A stretch of DNA of 64,000 nt from Fundidesulfovibrio terrae (GTDB lineage Bacteria; Desulfobacterota; Desulfovibrionia; Desulfovibrionales; Desulfovibrionaceae): contig NZ_JAKZFS010000002.1 of the NCBI RefSeq assembly GCF_022808915.1, positions 682,001-746,000 on the forward strand, in the 5' to 3' direction. Under the pieces are notes generated by a model. That model searched no databases. It worked only from the letters and a program-made list of their open reading frames with translations, and was not told the origin of the DNA. The position numbers were made by a program, and so were the translations under genes. Below are positions 40,275 to 48,881 of the stretch, piece by piece; within the stretch, counting starts at the first letter, position 1; each line of letters begins with the position of its first letter.

Positions 40275-41360
40275 TCATGCGGGCATGGTCCATCGCTTGG
40301 CCCTGGATCGATAGGTGAGGTCGGGCAGGGTGCGGAAAAGGAAATACCTGGTGTCGCTCTCCAGGGAGAATTCGGGCTGGCGCCGCACCAAGTCCGGGTC
40401 TTCCAGGAGCAGCTCGTAGACGTGTTCGTAGAAGCGCACCATGCACTCCTCGGGCCAGTGGTCGTTAAGCCAGCGCCGCCCCTGCGCGCCGAGTTCGCGG
40501 GTGAGTTCCGGCTCGCGCACGAGGTATTCGAGGGCCTCGGCGGCGTCCTCCAGGCGCACGTTGACGAAGGGGTGGGCGTCCGCACCGGAAAAATGCCGTA
40601 AAAGGGCCAGCGAGCGTTCGTCTAAAAAAGACAGCACGCATTTGCCCTGAGCCAGGCCCTCCAGGCCGGTGAGGTGGTAGCTGCCCGTGACCAGGTCGTC
40701 CACAACGATGCGGCTGGCCCGCTTGAGGGCCAGGGCCTCGGCCAGCGGCAGGCCGGTGATGATCTTCGCGCGGCAGCCCGTGCGCTTGGCGACGCCTTCG
40801 ATGACGGCGGTGGCCTCGGGCATGCCCTTGGTGCTCCAGCGGTCGGCCCAGGCGCTTAAGTCCTTGGTGGGGCTGTAGAAGACGTCCCAGCGCGGTGGCT
40901 TGGAGGTGGGCAGGTAGGCTTCGTCGGTCTCGGGCACGAAATTGGGGACCACCATGGCCTTGGGGTAGAGGCGCTCGGGGTACTGGGCGATGGCGATTGC
41001 CGGGATGTCCTGGGCCAGCAGGGCTTCGGGGGTGATTCCCATGACCTGGGCCACGAGGTCCGGCGAGGAGTGGAACTGGCGCACGATGCGCTTGCCCGCG
41101 CGGGCCAGTTCCCCGAAGTCGATGCGGCCGAAGGCCTTGGAGCCGTAGTCCAGGTAGTTGTGCAGATGGATGACGTCGGCTTCCCAGGCCAGGTCCAGGG
41201 CCTCTTCGGGTGATTCGACGAACACCAGGTCGTGGTCGTAGAGGCCGAAGCGCTTGAGGTCCACCAGGCGAGCGTCAACCCCGGTGTGGCGATTCAGGGC
41301 CTGGACGAGACGTACGGGCATGCCCGCCAGGGGGGTGATGGAAAAATGCAGAACCCTCAT
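40275..41360 (-). CDS. Glycosyltransferase, GT-B/GT4-like
   Basis: This 361-aa protein has a GT-B N-terminal half (MRVLHFSITPLAGMPVRLV, then VIHLHNYLDYG) and a C-terminal half with the donor-site-like GLEGLAQGKCVLSF. A short extension of about 40 aa follows the last helix. It lies 120 bp behind the NeuB-family gene on the same strand, with nothing coding in the gap. It could transfer the nonulosonic acid or another surface sugar to LPS, capsule or flagellin, but neither donor nor acceptor is shown. Confidence 0.8.
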   Translation of the reverse strand: MRVLHFSITPLAGMPVRLVQALNRHTGVDARLVDLKRFGLYDHDLVFVESPEEALDLAWEADVIHLHNYLDYGSKAFGRIDFGELARAGKRIVRQFHSSPDLVAQVMGITPEALLAQDIPAIAIAQYPERLYPKAMVVPNFVPETDEAYLPTSKPPRWDVFYSPTKDLSAWADRWSTKGMPEATAVIEGVAKRTGCRAKIITGLPLAEALALKRASRIVVDDLVTGSYHLTGLEGLAQGKCVLSFLDERSLALLRHFSGADAHPFVNVRLEDAAEALEYLVREPELTRELGAQGRRWLNDHWPEECMVRFYEHVYELLLEDPDLVRRQPEFSLESDTRYFLFRTLPDLTYRSRAKRWTMPA

Positions 41361-41480
41361 GGGCGCGCGGAGGCTTTGGGCCGGGACTCAACGAGGCGGG
41401 ATGGATGGGGCCGCCCGGCGGCGCGGGTGCCGCCGGGAAGGTCGGTGAGGGCCACGGACCGGGCGTCCATGCGGTCCGGT

Positions 41481-42596
41481 CTAGCGGCTTAAGGCCTGGG
41501 GCAGTTCCTCGCCCACGGAGCGTGGGGCGCTGCCGGTGGGGGCCAGCTGGTCCCACTGGACCAGGTCCTCGTGGCGCACGGCGGCCACCAGGGTGCGGCC
41601 CAGGATATCGTCCCAATGGATGGGGCTTACGCCCTGTCCGGGGCACTTGACGGTAAGGTCGGCCTCGCAGAGCACGTGTCCGGCGGGCAGGTCGCGGGCG
41701 AAGACCACGCTCTTGCGCAGCTTCACGGCCACCTTGCGCTCGGTCTCGAAGACTTCCTTGCGGCACACGGTCATGGCCGCCTCGGCCTCGCGGATGAGCG
41801 AGACCATCTGGGCGAATCCGGCCGGGTCCAGGGAAGCCTGGTGGTCGGTGCCGCGCAGGGTGCGGTCCAGGGTGAAATGGCGTTCCACCACGCAGGCGCC
41901 CAGGGCGGCGGCGGCGACGCTGGGGCCGATGCCGCGCTCGTGGCCCGAATAGCCCACGCTCAGATTGTAGCGCTTGGCTAGCTCGGCCATGACCGGCAGG
42001 CCCACGCACTCGTCGGGGCAGGGATAGGTGGAGTTGCAGTGCATGAGGATGATGTCGTTGTGGAAGCGACGCAGCTCGTTCACGGCCACGTCCACCTCGT
42101 CCAGGCTGCTCATGCCGGTGGAGAGGATCACGGGCAGGCGCGTGGCTCCGGCCTGGCGCAAGAGCGGGATGTTCACCATGTCGGCGGAGCCGATCTTCAG
42201 TATCTCCACGTCGAGGTCGATGAGTTCGCCCAGGCTGATCTGGTCCCATCCCGAGGCGAAGAAGACCATGCCCAGGGATTCGGCCAGGGCCTTGAGCTCC
42301 ACCATGTCCTCGATGGGCAGTTCCAGGGCCAGGCGGTGCTCGCCGTAGGTCTGGCCGAAGCTGTTGGGGCCGGAGTAGGGCATCTGGAGCCCTTCGTCGG
42401 TGAACATGGCGTTCATGTCGCGCTTCTGGAACTTGACGGCCTGCACCCCGGCTCGGGCGGCCTCTTCCACCATCCGTCGGGCGATGGCCACGTCTCCCTG
42501 GTGGTTGTTGCCGATTTCGGCGACCACGAAGCAGGGGTATCCACGGCCGATGATCGTTCCGGACTTGAGCCGGATGGGGGGGGGCAGGGTCTTCAT
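41481..42596 (-). CDS. NeuB-family nonulosonic acid synthase (N-acetylneuraminate/pseudaminate/legionaminate synthase)
   Basis: This 371-aa enzyme condenses phosphoenolpyruvate with a C6 amino-sugar to give a nine-carbon acid. Family motifs are VVAEIGNNHQGD, VKFQKRD, EILKIGSAD, LMHCNSTYPCP and GYSGHERG. A C-terminal SAF/antifreeze-like domain (about 290-355) completes the architecture. The ATG overlaps the stop of the regulator gene by 4 bp. CMP-activating (NeuA) and epimerase genes (NeuC) are not nearby, so the exact sugar and the rest of the pathway lie elsewhere. Which of the three sugars is made cannot be told by eye. Confidence 0.9.
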   Translation of the reverse strand: MKTLPPPIRLKSGTIIGRGYPCFVVAEIGNNHQGDVAIARRMVEEAARAGVQAVKFQKRDMNAMFTDEGLQMPYSGPNSFGQTYGEHRLALELPIEDMVELKALAESLGMVFFASGWDQISLGELIDLDVEILKIGSADMVNIPLLRQAGATRLPVILSTGMSSLDEVDVAVNELRRFHNDIILMHCNSTYPCPDECVGLPVMAELAKRYNLSVGYSGHERGIGPSVAAAALGACVVERHFTLDRTLRGTDHQASLDPAGFAQMVSLIREAEAAMTVCRKEVFETERKVAVKLRKSVVFARDLPAGHVLCEADLTVKCPGQGVSPIHWDDILGRTLVAAVRHEDLVQWDQLAPTGSAPRSVGEELPQALSR

Positions 42597-43210
42597 AAGC
42601 GTATGATCTCCACGTTGTGCTGCTCGTACAGTGCCCGGAGTTGCCCGTAGATCTCGTCCTGAAAGCCGAAGGAGGTGATCACGGCGGCCTGAGGCCGCAG
42701 AGAACCGAGCACCACGGGCGGGGATATGACGTGCCCGCCGAGAAATTTGCCGGCCTTGGCCGGATCGTTGTCCACCAGGGCCATGACCTCGAAGCCGCCG
42801 GCGGCCTGGAGCGCCTGGAGCACGATCTCGCAGGTCTCGGACGCTCCGAACAGGATGAGCTTGCTCATCCCCCGTGCCGTGAGGGCCGAGAGCTTCCCCG
42901 CGATGGCCTTCTTGAGCGCGGTGTAAATCTGGACCGTTTCCGAGGAGAAATTGGAGAACATGGCCTGTCTGCGGGCCTCGCCTTCACCGGTGAGCAGATA
43001 GCGGAAACTTTTTCCGTTCACCCGCTCGTATTCGATGAGTTCGTTGTCCACCATCTCCTTGAGGTATTGGTTCACCATGGCCCCGGAAAGGTTGGCCCGG
43101 CGTCCCAGTTCGTTCTGGCTCACCATGCTGTCCTGAGCCAGGGTGTCGAGGATGGCCAGGTATCTGGCCGTCTTGCTCGGCCGGTAGTAGGTCTTGTTCA
43201 CCAGGAACAT
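42593..43210 (-). CDS. Winged-helix DNA-binding protein fused to a sugar/CoA-type Rossmann domain
   Basis: This 205-aa protein has an N-terminal winged helix (about 15-70; NELGRRANLSGAMVNQYLKEM as recognition region) and a C-terminal Rossmann-like fold (about 115-205; LILFGASETCEIVLQAL, then ALVDNDPAKAGKFLGG). The latter resembles the PglD N-terminal / CoA_binding_3 domains of sugar-modifying enzymes. Such a fusion suggests a transcription factor that senses a nucleotide-sugar or related metabolite. Its stop overlaps the ATG of the NeuB gene, so synthesis of the two is coupled. It may control this operon itself. No close, named family comes to mind. Confidence 0.72.
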   Translation of the reverse strand: MFLVNKTYYRPSKTARYLAILDTLAQDSMVSQNELGRRANLSGAMVNQYLKEMVDNELIEYERVNGKSFRYLLTGEGEARRQAMFSNFSSETVQIYTALKKAIAGKLSALTARGMSKLILFGASETCEIVLQALQAAGGFEVMALVDNDPAKAGKFLGGHVISPPVVLGSLRPQAAVITSFGFQDEIYGQLRALYEQHNVEIIRL

Positions 43211-43562
43211 GGCCGGGTTCCACCGTTCGTTAAGGTTATGAATGCGTCCGGCAGGACCGCGAACCCCCAGTCTTTGCTAAGATACTTGCTTTCACAAAGG
43301 ATAACAAGAGGTTGCCGCATTTCAAATTGTCCCGTCATTTCAAACTGATGGCCGGTTGCATACCCAGGGAATCATTAGGCTCCTGAATGGTATATCGGCA
43401 AGACCTTCCCGACGCTTTAGCCCACAAGGGGTGAAAAGTTATAAGCAATCTTCGTGCCTGTCGCGATTGCAGGCCGCGCCGCGGGCCCGCCGGGGGGTGC
43501 GCCACTGGCGACTGTTGCAATCGGGCGGTTCTGGAGTAGAAAGCCGGGCACGGAGGCCTTGC
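43211..43562. promoter_or_regulatory. 352-bp divergent intergenic region with a 12-bp direct repeat
   Basis: This is the longest non-coding stretch in the window and is AT-richer than its surroundings. It contains two copies of CATTTCAAA-(T/C)-TG at 43318-43329 and 43336-43347, 18 bp apart, about two helical turns. They could be an operator for the winged-helix protein, whose gene starts next to it. The right half shows no supported gene; a good ribosome site (ggagg, 43552-43556) belongs to the MlaF-like gene. Confidence 0.5.
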
Positions 43563-44327
43563 GTGTCCACGACTCTCATCGAAATAGACGATCTCAGGAA
43601 ATCCTTCCAGGGCAAGACGGTGCTTGCCGGCGTGAACCTGTCCATCCCGGCCGGGGGGCTCACCGCCGTCATCGGCAAGAGCGGGGAAGGCAAGAGCGTG
43701 CTGCTCAAGCACATCATGGGGCTCATGCGTCCGGATTCGGGCGACGTGCGCTTCGAAGGCCGCGCCCTGGGGGCGATGTCCCATGCCGAGCGGCGCGGGC
43801 TCAAGTCGGTGATGTCCTACATGTTCCAGGGCATGGCCCTGTTCGATTCGCTCACGGTGTACGACAACATCGCCCTGCCGCTGCGCGAGAAGCTGCGCCT
43901 GCGCGAGTCCGAGGTGCGCACGCGCGTGGAGCGGAAGCTCGCAGAGCTCGACCTTTCCGAGGTGCCCGGCAAGTTCCCGTCGCAGCTTTCCGGCGGCATG
44001 CAGAAACGCGTGGCCCTGGCCAGGTCGCTGGTGACGGAGCCCAGGATCGTGCTCTTCGACGAGCCCACCACCGGGCTCGATCCCTTGCGCAAGTGGGGGG
44101 TGTTCAAGCTCATCGACGAGTCGCGCCGGACCTTCGGGTTCACCGCGGTCATGGTCAGCCACGACATTCCGGACGTGTTCACAATTGCGGACACGGTGGC
44201 CCTGCTGGACGGGGGAAAGATCGTCTTTTCGGGGACTTCCAAAGAGGCGATGGAGTCGGACCACCCGGTGCTCAAGGCCTTCATGCCGGGCGAGACGGCC
44301 CTTTCAGGCGGCTACGTGCCGGAATAA
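43563..44327 (+). CDS. ABC ATPase, MlaF-like (phospholipid transport)
   Basis: This 254-aa ATPase starts at GTG 43563, with ggagg 6 bp upstream. It has Walker A (GKSGEGKS), signature LSGGMQKR and Walker B (IVLFDEPTTGLDP). The 'FQGMALFDSLTVYDNIALPL' stretch after the Q-loop and the GGMQKR signature are typical of MlaF/Ttg2A. That family moves phospholipids between membranes with MlaE, MlaD and MlaC. None of these partners is adjacent, so it is an orphan ATPase here. The 3' end overlaps a convergent gene by 16 bp. Confidence 0.88.
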   Translation: MSTTLIEIDDLRKSFQGKTVLAGVNLSIPAGGLTAVIGKSGEGKSVLLKHIMGLMRPDSGDVRFEGRALGAMSHAERRGLKSVMSYMFQGMALFDSLTVYDNIALPLREKLRLRESEVRTRVERKLAELDLSEVPGKFPSQLSGGMQKRVALARSLVTEPRIVLFDEPTTGLDPLRKWGVFKLIDESRRTFGFTAVMVSHDIPDVFTIADTVALLDGGKIVFSGTSKEAMESDHPVLKAFMPGETALSGGYVPE

Positions 44328-45469
44328 TGACGGTCCAGGAGGCCCAGGGCCTGGGATTTTTCCCGGCCGTAACGGGTGAGCATGGCCCCCTTGGCCAGGT
44401 AGGGGCCGTGGCCGTAACAGCGCAGGCGCTCCGTGTAGACTTCCTCGATGAGGGCCTTCTCGAAGAAGACCATGCGGCGTTCTTCAACTATGCGCGGCAG
44501 GATGTTGCGGATGGCCGCCGTGAAGATTTCCACAGCGCCGCCCGGGCCGTGCTGCACGGCCGCGCTCCAGAGCACCTCGCGGCTGGCCGGCGACAGGGCG
44601 GAGACGTCCACCCCCGTCTGGGCGAAGATTTCCGCCACGGCCGGGCGGTAGTGGGTGGCCAGGATGAACTCGTACTGCAGGCGCTCGAAGCGCTTGGTCT
44701 GCTCGCTGGCGATCCTGCGCCATTCCTCGGGCACGGACCCCACGGTGGAGCCGGTGTTGGCCGGGCCGCGTCCGACAAGCCTTGCGTACAGGTCCGGGGC
44801 GCGCTCCTTCAGGTAGCGCAGGAAATTGGCGTAGGTGGGCGTGCCCGAGGCGATCTGGAATGTTCCGTAGCTGGTTCCGGCGGTGGGGGTGTGCCCCACG
44901 GAGGCCGCGCCGTCGGTTCCCGATTCGAAGCGGGCCGCCAGCTGGCCGGGAGGGGCCGTGTGGATGGGCCTGGCTCCGGGCCTGGTTGCCGGGACGAAGC
45001 AGGCCATGGTGTAGGTGGGCGTGGGCCGAAACACCGCTCCGGACTTGTTCCAGAAGGCCGCTTCGGCCAGCCGTGCCCAGGAGTCCGGATCGTCCGGGCT
45101 CACGCCGTCGGGGTCGATGGGCTGGCGCACGGACTCGCGGTCGATGCGTGCGCGGACCTCGCCCGGGGCCAGTGCCTCGGCGAACATGTCCCAGGTGAGC
45201 TTTCGGGCCACGGCCGGGTTCAGCCCGGGGCCGGCCAGGTCCAGGAGGTCCGGGCGCGGCGGCTGGCTCAGTTCCGGCCAAGGCGGGGACACGCAGAGCG
45301 CCTGCCAGATGCACAGGAAATATCCCAGGCAGCCCGCCAGCAGGAGCCGTTTGCGCTCCGGGTCCAGGCGTGCGAAAAAACAGGCCACGGGGCTTGCGGG
45401 TGCTCGCCTGTCCTGAGCGGTCTCCGCGCTCGCAGGCAGGGTGGTATTCGGAAGGGGACCATGGGCCAT
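44312..45469 (-). CDS. Membrane-anchored lysozyme-like protein
   Basis: This 385-aa protein has a cytoplasmic Pro/Ala-rich start, one TM helix (about 41-60) and a periplasmic part. Near residues 195-230, TAGTSYGTFQIASG and YANFLRYLKERAP resemble the 'SYG-x-YQ' core of phage- and bacterial lysozyme-like domains. The later WSAAVQHGPGG also fits this group. A peptidoglycan-cleaving or -binding role is inferred; a catalytic acid was not pinned down with certainty. It is divergent, by only 36 bp, from a CHASE2 cyclase gene, and its end overlaps the MlaF-like gene by 16 bp. Confidence 0.62.
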   Translation of the reverse strand: MAHGPLPNTTLPASAETAQDRRAPASPVACFFARLDPERKRLLLAGCLGYFLCIWQALCVSPPWPELSQPPRPDLLDLAGPGLNPAVARKLTWDMFAEALAPGEVRARIDRESVRQPIDPDGVSPDDPDSWARLAEAAFWNKSGAVFRPTPTYTMACFVPATRPGARPIHTAPPGQLAARFESGTDGAASVGHTPTAGTSYGTFQIASGTPTYANFLRYLKERAPDLYARLVGRGPANTGSTVGSVPEEWRRIASEQTKRFERLQYEFILATHYRPAVAEIFAQTGVDVSALSPASREVLWSAAVQHGPGGAVEIFTAAIRNILPRIVEERRMVFFEKALIEEVYTERLRCYGHGPYLAKGAMLTRYGREKSQALGLLDRHYSGT

Positions 45470-45505
45470 GGTGAGCCCGTTATACGATTTTATGGAGCGT
45501 GAAAA

Positions 45506-47779
45506 GTGCCCCGGAAGTCAAAAAATCAAGCGAAACCCGGTTTTTTGAGCCGCATCGCGGATTTGAGGCTGTGGCTCACGCTCTTTTTGCCCGGCCTGGC
45601 CGTCACCGCGGCCATGTCCTTTGCCCACTGGACCCAGCCCGCCTGGCTGGTTTTCCTCGATTACAAGGTCTACGACGTCCTCTTGTCCAAGCGGCCCAGG
45701 CACGAGCCCTCCGGGCGCGTGGCCGTGGTGGACCTGGACGAGAAGAGCCTGGCCGAGGTGGGGCAGTGGCCCTGGCCGCGCTACCAGATCGCCGTGCTGC
45801 TGGGCAGGCTCAAGCAGTATGGCGTGCTGGCCGCGGGCATGGACGTGGTCTTCGCCGAGCCCGACCAGACCTCGCCCGAGCGCATCCGGCGCAAGCTCTC
45901 CGGCCTGGGCGTGGACATGGACTTCACCGGCCTGCCGCCGGCGCTTCGCGACAACGACGCCCTGCTGGCCTCGAACCTTTCCGGCGGCCCCTACGTGCTG
46001 GGCTACTTCTTCACCTTCTCGGCCCAGGACGCGGCGGGTTCGCCAGGTTCCACGGGCGCGGGCGGGCCCTGCGCGCTGCCTCCGCCGCGGCTCGCGCTCA
46101 AGCGCTCCCCCGGGGCGGTGGACGCCCCGCTCATGATCGCCCAGGCCGCGTCCCCGGTGTGTCCGTTGCCGGAGCTCTCCCAGGCGTGCGGCTGGGCCGG
46201 GTTCTTCAACTCGGTCCCGGACCGCGACAACATCGTGCGCTGGGTGCCCCTGGCCATCTCCTGGAAGGGCGCGCCCTACCCCAGCCTGGCCGTGTCCACG
46301 ATCATGCGGGCCTTCGGGGACAAATCCGCCGTCTTGTCCGTGTCTCCCAACCCCTACGGCGGGCAGGACATGACCCTCTCGCTGGACCTTGGCGAACAGG
46401 GCCGCAGAAGCGTCCCCCTGGACCGGCATGGGCGCGTGCTCCTGGACTACCGGGGGCCGGGGCGCACCTTCCCCTACATATCCGCCGCCGACGTCATGGC
46501 CGGGCGGGTTCCCCGGGAGGCCCTGGAGGGCAAGATCGTGTTCATCGGCACCACGGCCCGGGGACTGCAGGACGTGCGGGCCACGCCCCTGGACCAGTCC
46601 TTCCCGGGGGTGGAGGCCCACGCCACCGTGGCGGACATGGTCCTCTCGGACACCTTCCTGCGCCGCCCGCTGGACGCCTGGTACCTGGAGCTTGCGCTGC
46701 TGGGGGTGTTCGGCCTGGGGGTCACGGTGCAGCTCATGTTCACCCGGTCGCTGTGGGTGGGGGCCTTGAGCCTGCTGGCCGGGCTGGGCATGTGGCAGGG
46801 CTCGTCCTACGCCATGGACCATCTGGACCTGTACGTCTCGCCCCTGTCGCCGCTTCTGGCCCTGGGGCTCAACTTCACGCTCATCACCTTCCTGAAGTTC
46901 CTGCGCGAGGAGCGCAAGCGGCGCTTCCTCCATTCGGCCTTCAACCACTATCTCTCTCCCCAGGTGGTGAGCCAGCTGGTGGCCCAGCCGGAAAAGCTGA
47001 ACCTCTCCGGCGAGGAGAAGGAGGTGAGCATCCTCTTCTCCGACGTGCGCGGCTTCACCACCATCTCAGAAAAGCTCACCCCCACCCAGGTGGTGGACCT
47101 GCTCCACGAATACCTGACCCCCATGACCCGCCTCGTCACCGCCAACTCGGGCACCCTGGACAAGTTCATCGGCGACGCGGTCATGGCCTTCTGGAACGCG
47201 CCGGCCGACGTCGAGGACCATCCCAGGCTGGCAGTGGAAACCGCCCTGGCCATGCTCAACGAGCTGGACCGGCTGAACGCGGGGTTCAAGGAGCGCTTCG
47301 GTTTCGAAATCCAGATCGGCATCGGGCTCAATCTCGGGGCGGTGCGCGTGGGCAACTTCGGCTCCGAGGACCTTTTCGACTACACCATCATCGGCGACAA
47401 CGTGAACCTGGGATCGCGCCTGGAAGGGCTCACCAAATACTACCACCAGCGCCTGCTGGTCTCCGGAGCCATGCGCGAACGCGCAGGCGCGGGCTTCGCC
47501 TGGCAGGAGGTGGACCGGGTGCTGGTCAAGGGCAAGCACGAGCCGGTCTCCATCCATACGGTAAACGCCCAAGCCGCCCCGGGCGAGCTGGACGGCTGGA
47601 GCCAAGGGCTCACGCTCTACCGCGAGGGCCGGTTCCAGGAAGCGCTGGCCATCTTCGAGGGGCTTCAGGCCGCCACCGCAAACGGGCTTTACGAGCTGTA
47701 CGCCGGGCGTTGCCGGGCGCTTGCGGCCAACCCGCCCGGCCCGGACTGGAGCGGCGTGTTCGAGCATACCACAAAGTAG
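45506..47779 (+). CDS. CHASE2-domain class III adenylate cyclase
   Basis: This 757-aa membrane protein has an N-terminal TM, an extracytoplasmic CHASE2 sensor (about 45-390; AVVDLDEKSL, DVVFAEPD), three TM helices (about 395-465) and a class III cyclase domain (about 500-680). Metal-binding Asp513 and Asp557, the ATP-selecting pair Lys553/Thr627, and Asn634/Arg638 are all in place, so it should make cAMP. A C-terminal TPR-like stretch (GLTLYREGRFQEALAIF) ends the protein. Start is GTG 45506. The next gene encodes a FecR-domain protein, a frequent companion of CHASE2 cyclases. Confidence 0.93.
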   Translation: MPRKSKNQAKPGFLSRIADLRLWLTLFLPGLAVTAAMSFAHWTQPAWLVFLDYKVYDVLLSKRPRHEPSGRVAVVDLDEKSLAEVGQWPWPRYQIAVLLGRLKQYGVLAAGMDVVFAEPDQTSPERIRRKLSGLGVDMDFTGLPPALRDNDALLASNLSGGPYVLGYFFTFSAQDAAGSPGSTGAGGPCALPPPRLALKRSPGAVDAPLMIAQAASPVCPLPELSQACGWAGFFNSVPDRDNIVRWVPLAISWKGAPYPSLAVSTIMRAFGDKSAVLSVSPNPYGGQDMTLSLDLGEQGRRSVPLDRHGRVLLDYRGPGRTFPYISAADVMAGRVPREALEGKIVFIGTTARGLQDVRATPLDQSFPGVEAHATVADMVLSDTFLRRPLDAWYLELALLGVFGLGVTVQLMFTRSLWVGALSLLAGLGMWQGSSYAMDHLDLYVSPLSPLLALGLNFTLITFLKFLREERKRRFLHSAFNHYLSPQVVSQLVAQPEKLNLSGEEKEVSILFSDVRGFTTISEKLTPTQVVDLLHEYLTPMTRLVTANSGTLDKFIGDAVMAFWNAPADVEDHPRLAVETALAMLNELDRLNAGFKERFGFEIQIGIGLNLGAVRVGNFGSEDLFDYTIIGDNVNLGSRLEGLTKYYHQRLLVSGAMRERAGAGFAWQEVDRVLVKGKHEPVSIHTVNAQAAPGELDGWSQGLTLYREGRFQEALAIFEGLQAATANGLYELYAGRCRALAANPPGPDWSGVFEHTTK

Positions 47780-47786
47780 GAATGTC

Positions 47787-48881
47787 ATGTTCAGACGATT
47801 GCCGGCGATAGCACTGCTTGTCCTTTTGATGGGAACCTGGGCGTTGGCCCAGGCTCCCACCACACCCCAGGTTTCAGATCAGAAACCGGCCCCAACCCCG
47901 GTTCCGGCAGGCGTGGCCGACACGGTCCGGGGGGAGGTCACGGCGGGTTTCCCCGGGACGCAGTTGCGAAAGCTCGCGGCGAACGAGGTGGTCTACAACG
48001 GTGAGACCGTGTCCACTGACCGGAAGGCTTCGGCTCAGATCCGCCTGGCAGACGGCACGCTCCTGTCCCTGGGCGAGCAAAGCAGCATCGAGATCGTGGA
48101 CGCCGCCTACGACCCGGACCACCCCGATGCCTCCAGCGCGGTGTGCAAGCTGGGGCGGGGCGTGTTCCGCTGCCTGACCGGCCAGGTCATCACCACCCAA
48201 CCGGAGCACTTCCGGTTGGAGACACCCCTGGCCGTGATCGGGGTGCGCGGCACCGAACTGGGCGTGACCGTGGGCGCGGATTCCGTTGAAACAGCCGTAT
48301 TCTCGGGAGGCCCAGGCTTCGTCACCGACAGGGAAGGCGGCGCGCCGGCCCAGGTGCTGGCCGGCCAGGGGCTGGGCAAGACGCGCGGCATGGCCCTCGG
48401 CCAGGCCACGGCCATCTCCGGGCGGTTGCGGGCCCTGATGGCCCGGGTGCCCTTGCGGATGACCCCGGGCGGGCCTCATGTCCCGCCTGGCATGACCCGG
48501 GGCAAGGCCAAGCCGCCGCGACTGGCCGACCTGGCGCCCAAGTCTTCCGGAGTGCAGGGGGCGAAGAACGCGAGCCGCAAAGGCCTGAAGGGTTCCGGCG
48601 CAGCCGGAGGCAGCGGCAGTGGCGGGTTCAAGGCGTTCGAGGACAAGATCAAAGGCGCGGCCAAGGCTGCGGGCCGCGTAGTCGAGGGAGCGGCCAAGGG
48701 AGCCCGGGAAGCGGTTCACGGTTCCGGCAACCGTTCCCGGGGCGGAGAACTCCGCGGTTCCGGCAAATCCGGGGGTTCAGGCCGGGAAAGCACCCGGTCC
48801 AAGCCTTCCGGACGTGAGACCGAGTTGCCCGGCAAACCTGGCGGCGGCGAAGGCAAGGGAGACGGCGGTGCTAAACGCTAA
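47787..48881 (+). CDS. Secreted FecR-domain protein
   Basis: This 364-aa protein starts at ATG 47787, 7 bp after the cyclase stop. It has a signal peptide (IALLVLLMGTWALA), then a FecR domain (about 45-160; VVYNGETVSTDRKASAQI, LADGTLLSLGEQS, PLAVIGVRGTE). The C-terminal 150 residues are low-complexity, rich in Gly, Ser, Lys and Arg. FecR domains act in extracytoplasmic signalling or surface attachment. Pairing with a CHASE2 cyclase suggests it is the periplasmic partner or ligand of that receptor. Its end overlaps mnmE by 14 bp. Confidence 0.85.
   Translation: MFRRLPAIALLVLLMGTWALAQAPTTPQVSDQKPAPTPVPAGVADTVRGEVTAGFPGTQLRKLAANEVVYNGETVSTDRKASAQIRLADGTLLSLGEQSSIEIVDAAYDPDHPDASSAVCKLGRGVFRCLTGQVITTQPEHFRLETPLAVIGVRGTELGVTVGADSVETAVFSGGPGFVTDREGGAPAQVLAGQGLGKTRGMALGQATAISGRLRALMARVPLRMTPGGPHVPPGMTRGKAKPPRLADLAPKSSGVQGAKNASRKGLKGSGAAGGSGSGGFKAFEDKIKGAAKAAGRVVEGAAKGAREAVHGSGNRSRGGELRGSGKSGGSGRESTRSKPSGRETELPGKPGGGEGKGDGGAKR

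Noticed and set aside
45499-47811. 770-codon plus-strand frame overlapping the CHASE2 cyclase
   Set aside because: Out-of-frame shadow with Arg/Gly/Pro-biased composition; the cyclase frame carries all catalytic residues.
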